Below are positions 52,086 through 54,566 of a stretch of 54,566 nucleotides of DNA, piece after piece. The notes under the pieces were generated by a model that was given only the letters and a program-made list of their open reading frames with translations, had not been told where the DNA came from and ran no database searches. The first letter of the stretch is position 1. Every line of letters starts with the position of its first letter. The DNA is taken from assembly GCA_018969615.1 (NCBI GenBank), contig JAGWYA010000001.1:1-54566 (forward strand), read 5' to 3'. This stretch comes from Patescibacteria group bacterium (GTDB lineage: Bacteria > Patescibacteriota > Minisyncoccia > UBA6257 > 02-FULL-45-10c). The translations under genes were made by a program, and so were the position numbers.

Positions 52086-53771
52086 TTACCCTCCAGGGCC
52101 CCGGCCGGCAAATCGGCCGCCAATGCTTGAAAGAAGACTTGGCGCCGCCGTCGCCGATGCTGCTGCGGCTCCGGTGACCGTACGCGTCACCACGTTTTGC
52201 CCTTCGCTCAAACCCGAGACGACCTCGGTTGACGCATCGTTCGAGAGGCCGGTTTGGATCGGCGTTTGGACCGGCGCAGGGGACGCGCCCGGCTGGGCGG
52301 TCGCAGCGTCCAGAACATCAACATAGGTCTGAGTGCCGCTGGTCTTGATCGCGCTATTCGGAACCAAGAGGACATTTTGCTTGACCGCAGTAACGATCGA
52401 TGCGTTAACGCTCATGCTCGCTTTTACGCGCGTATCCTGAGTATCAAATGCGATCTCGATATTATACGTCACGACGCCCTGACTCACGGTGCCCAGGGCA
52501 TCAATCTGCGTTACTTTTCCGGCGATAGTGAGATCGGGGATCGCGTCGAACGTAAGCGTCACTTGCTGGCCGAGAGCGACTTTCGCCGCATCCACTTCGT
52601 TCAGGGAAATGTCGGCGAGTTTTTGGTTCGTAATGATCGTTGCCGCCGCGGAGCCTGATGAGGCCGTATCGCCGGGGATCACATCGACTTTTGCAACGAT
52701 CCCGCTCAGCGGCGCGGTGACTGTGTAATACGCAAGGTTGCTTTGCGCATCGGCAAGCGCGTTCTTACTTTGCTGCAGGGAAAGTTCCTGCGCCTGGATC
52801 GAAATGCCCGCATTTGTGATCGCATCCTTATCGCTTTGGATGCTGTTCGTAATGCCGAGCAGCGAGCTCACATGCGAATTGGTAAGTCCGGTATATGAGT
52901 TCAAGTTGCTCAAATAGGTATCCGCGAGCGCCTGCGGCTGAAGGTTTACATTCGTAAGGTTATCCTCGTACAGCTGGATCAAATTCGTAGAGCTTTTCAC
53001 CGCATCAGCGATCGTTTTCGTCGTTGCGTAGGTTTCAGTGATCAGCGCGTCGATCGTCGTGCTCGCGGAGAACCGGCTTGCGGCTTTGTAATCATTGAAC
53101 GCTTTGGTATATTCGGAGCGCGCTTCCTGGTATTTTGCCGCCGTGTCGGTACGGTACACATCGGCGGTCGTCGGGTCATATCGTTCGGATACGCTGGTAA
53201 AATAGTCGATGTTCAGCTGGTTCCCGCCGCCGAGGGTCCGGTCGCTGCCGTAGAGGATGTTTTGAAGGCCCGTCATGATCGTCGGCAGGTCAAGGAACGT
53301 GTTCGCAACATCGTTGAATCCGGTGTCGTAATCCTGGGCGAGGGTATTCTGGGCGGTCGCGGTGACGAGCGGAACCGAAGGATTCCCCGGACCGAGAAGC
53401 TTCTCAAGATTCAGTTCGGCATTGGAAAGGTTCAGCTGCGCGTCCCGAACGGTTTTGAGCGCGCTGGTGTTGTCGATCGTCATGATCACATCTCCGGTAT
53501 GGATCGTTTGACCCGGCTGGACGTTCACGGAAAGGATCGTTCCGGAAACCTGCGGTTTCACATCAAGCTGGTTCGCAACCGCAACCTGTCCGCTTCCGCT
53601 CACCGAAGTGATCAGCGTTCCTTTTTGGACCGGCGCTGTTATATATTGTGTTTGCGTAGGCGTAGCGGTCGCTGCGCTATACAGCCGATAGCCGCCCCAA
53701 AGCAGCACGAGTCCGAGAACGGTGCTTAAAAAAATATGCGCACGAAGGAACGAACGAAGGCGGGCGAGCAT
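52086..53771 (-). CDS. MacA/HlyD-like efflux adaptor protein
   Basis: APVQKGTLITSVSGSGQVAVANQLDVKPQVSGTILSVNVQPGQTIHTGDVIMTID, YTVTAPLSGIVAKVDVIPGD. Confidence 0.92.
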   Translation of the reverse strand: MLARLRSFLRAHIFLSTVLGLVLLWGGYRLYSAATATPTQTQYITAPVQKGTLITSVSGSGQVAVANQLDVKPQVSGTILSVNVQPGQTIHTGDVIMTIDNTSALKTVRDAQLNLSNAELNLEKLLGPGNPSVPLVTATAQNTLAQDYDTGFNDVANTFLDLPTIMTGLQNILYGSDRTLGGGNQLNIDYFTSVSERYDPTTADVYRTDTAAKYQEARSEYTKAFNDYKAASRFSASTTIDALITETYATTKTIADAVKSSTNLIQLYEDNLTNVNLQPQALADTYLSNLNSYTGLTNSHVSSLLGITNSIQSDKDAITNAGISIQAQELSLQQSKNALADAQSNLAYYTVTAPLSGIVAKVDVIPGDTASSGSAAATIITNQKLADISLNEVDAAKVALGQQVTLTFDAIPDLTIAGKVTQIDALGTVSQGVVTYNIEIAFDTQDTRVKASMSVNASIVTAVKQNVLLVPNSAIKTSGTQTYVDVLDAATAQPGASPAPVQTPIQTGLSNDASTEVVSGLSEGQNVVTRTVTGAAAASATAAPSLLSSIGGRFAGRGPGG

Positions 53772-53793
53772 AGGTGAGAGTATTACTTTTTAA

Positions 53794-54312
53794 TTAGTGA
53801 GTAAGAACGGTTGTCGTGGAAGATGCGGAAACAGATGCAGGCGGGGAGGGGATCACGCGGATCAATCGCGCCATGATCTGTCCCTGGCTGTTCGGGTCGC
53901 CGACCACGACGACGAAGTCGTTGAGCCGAAGATCGCCGGTGGTAAGATCGTTCCGATACTTCCGGACAGCGGTATCGTCATCCGTGAGGAGCGCTTTTTC
54001 CACGCCGTCTTGGCCTGCGATCACGATCGAAGGAAGATCGATCTTGATCACGGTTCCGATCGCGCCGTATGAATTGGTGAAGCTCTGAGCGCTCACCCCG
54101 GGAATGGCTTCGGTCGTTTCTTCCCCGAAGGCTTTGAAATAATTCTCGCCCCATTCGGATGAGAATTCCGCTTTCCGGTATCCGACGAACATGCCTGCCT
54201 GGAAAATAAGGAGAGCAACGATAAGACCGCCGAGACCGTACACGGTTATTCTCAAAGCGCGCGACCGAAGCGGTCCCTGCGATGGCGTCGATGAAGAAGG
54301 TTTGTTTTCCAT
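53794..54312 (-). CDS. Membrane-anchored hypothetical protein, first gene of the MacAB-like operon
   Basis: N-term TM LRITVYGLGGLIVALLIFQAGMFVGYRKAEF; close upstream of adaptor. Confidence 0.65.
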   Translation of the reverse strand: MENKPSSSTPSQGPLRSRALRITVYGLGGLIVALLIFQAGMFVGYRKAEFSSEWGENYFKAFGEETTEAIPGVSAQSFTNSYGAIGTVIKIDLPSIVIAGQDGVEKALLTDDDTAVRKYRNDLTTGDLRLNDFVVVVGDPNSQGQIMARLIRVIPSPPASVSASSTTTVLTH

Positions 54313-54327
54313 AGGGAGGAAGCGGTG

Positions 54328-54566
54328 TTAGTACCTATACTCTAGCATAACGATCCGCATGTTCTTAAGCGCGAGGATCATCGAGGCCAAAAAGGTTCCG
54401 ACCGCGGAGAGCATGAAGACAACGCCCAACACCGGGATCGATTCGATGACCGTCATCACGAATTCCCTCCAGTACGTCGCCATTAACGATCCGTCCGAGA
54501 ACAAAAGGGACGCATACTGGAAAACGCCTGTTCGCGCGAATTCCTGAGCGGTATAGTGGAACGCCG
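54328..54566 (-). CDS. Partial membrane protein CDS truncated by window edge
   Basis: Minus-strand open frame AFHYTAQEFARTGVFQYASLLFSDGSLMATYWREFVMTVIESIPVLGVVFMLSAVGTFLASMILALKNMRIVMLEYRY*. Confidence 0.7.
   Translation of the reverse strand, partial: AFHYTAQEFARTGVFQYASLLFSDGSLMATYWREFVMTVIESIPVLGVVFMLSAVGTFLASMILALKNMRIVMLEYRY

Noticed and set aside
1-54566. CRISPR arrays, rRNA genes, prophage module
   Set aside because: No regularly spaced repeats or rRNA signatures seen; the tail-collar motif at 120-2144 is within a pilin-like gene with no phage genes nearby.

Overview
The window is about 54.6 kb of dense bacterial DNA that looks like a Candidate Phyla Radiation/Patescibacteria-type genome. 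That assignment is inferred from gene content and style and was not tested. The housekeeping backbone includes lepA, an FtsB/DivIC-like gene, a short RF2 with ftsE and ftsX, an RNase II/R-family exonuclease and a type-4 uracil-DNA glycosylase. Cell-surface genes include a pilin-like/tail-collar fusion, glycosyltransferases, an amidase, a C39-like peptidase and a 2930-aa cyclic beta-1,2-glucan synthase-like protein. There are two export clusters: MarR + two adaptors + DHA2 MFS, and a MacAB-like set. A putative flavin-based electron-transfer set comprises an FMN-binding protein, an NqrB/RnfD-FNR fusion, ApbE and a distant NDH-2-like protein. tRNA genes: Gly(CCC), Thr(CGT) and Gln(TTG). The most unusual structures are: (i) a second Gln-type tRNA split in its D-loop by a ~0.38 kb segment with 12-bp perfect inverted repeats, carrying a GIY-YIG ORF and an intact tRNA-Gln in an extended stem, followed by an AT-rich HEPN-like gene; (ii) a tRNA-Gly 5' half broken at the anticodon loop by a palindromic element; (iii) a duplicated lepA 3' end whose 6 differences over 33 nt are all synonymous; (iv) a recurrent TGGTATACT box about 6 nt before start codons, suggesting leaderless transcription. 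No rRNA or CRISPR array was seen. All family calls come from reading motifs by eye; no database search was run.
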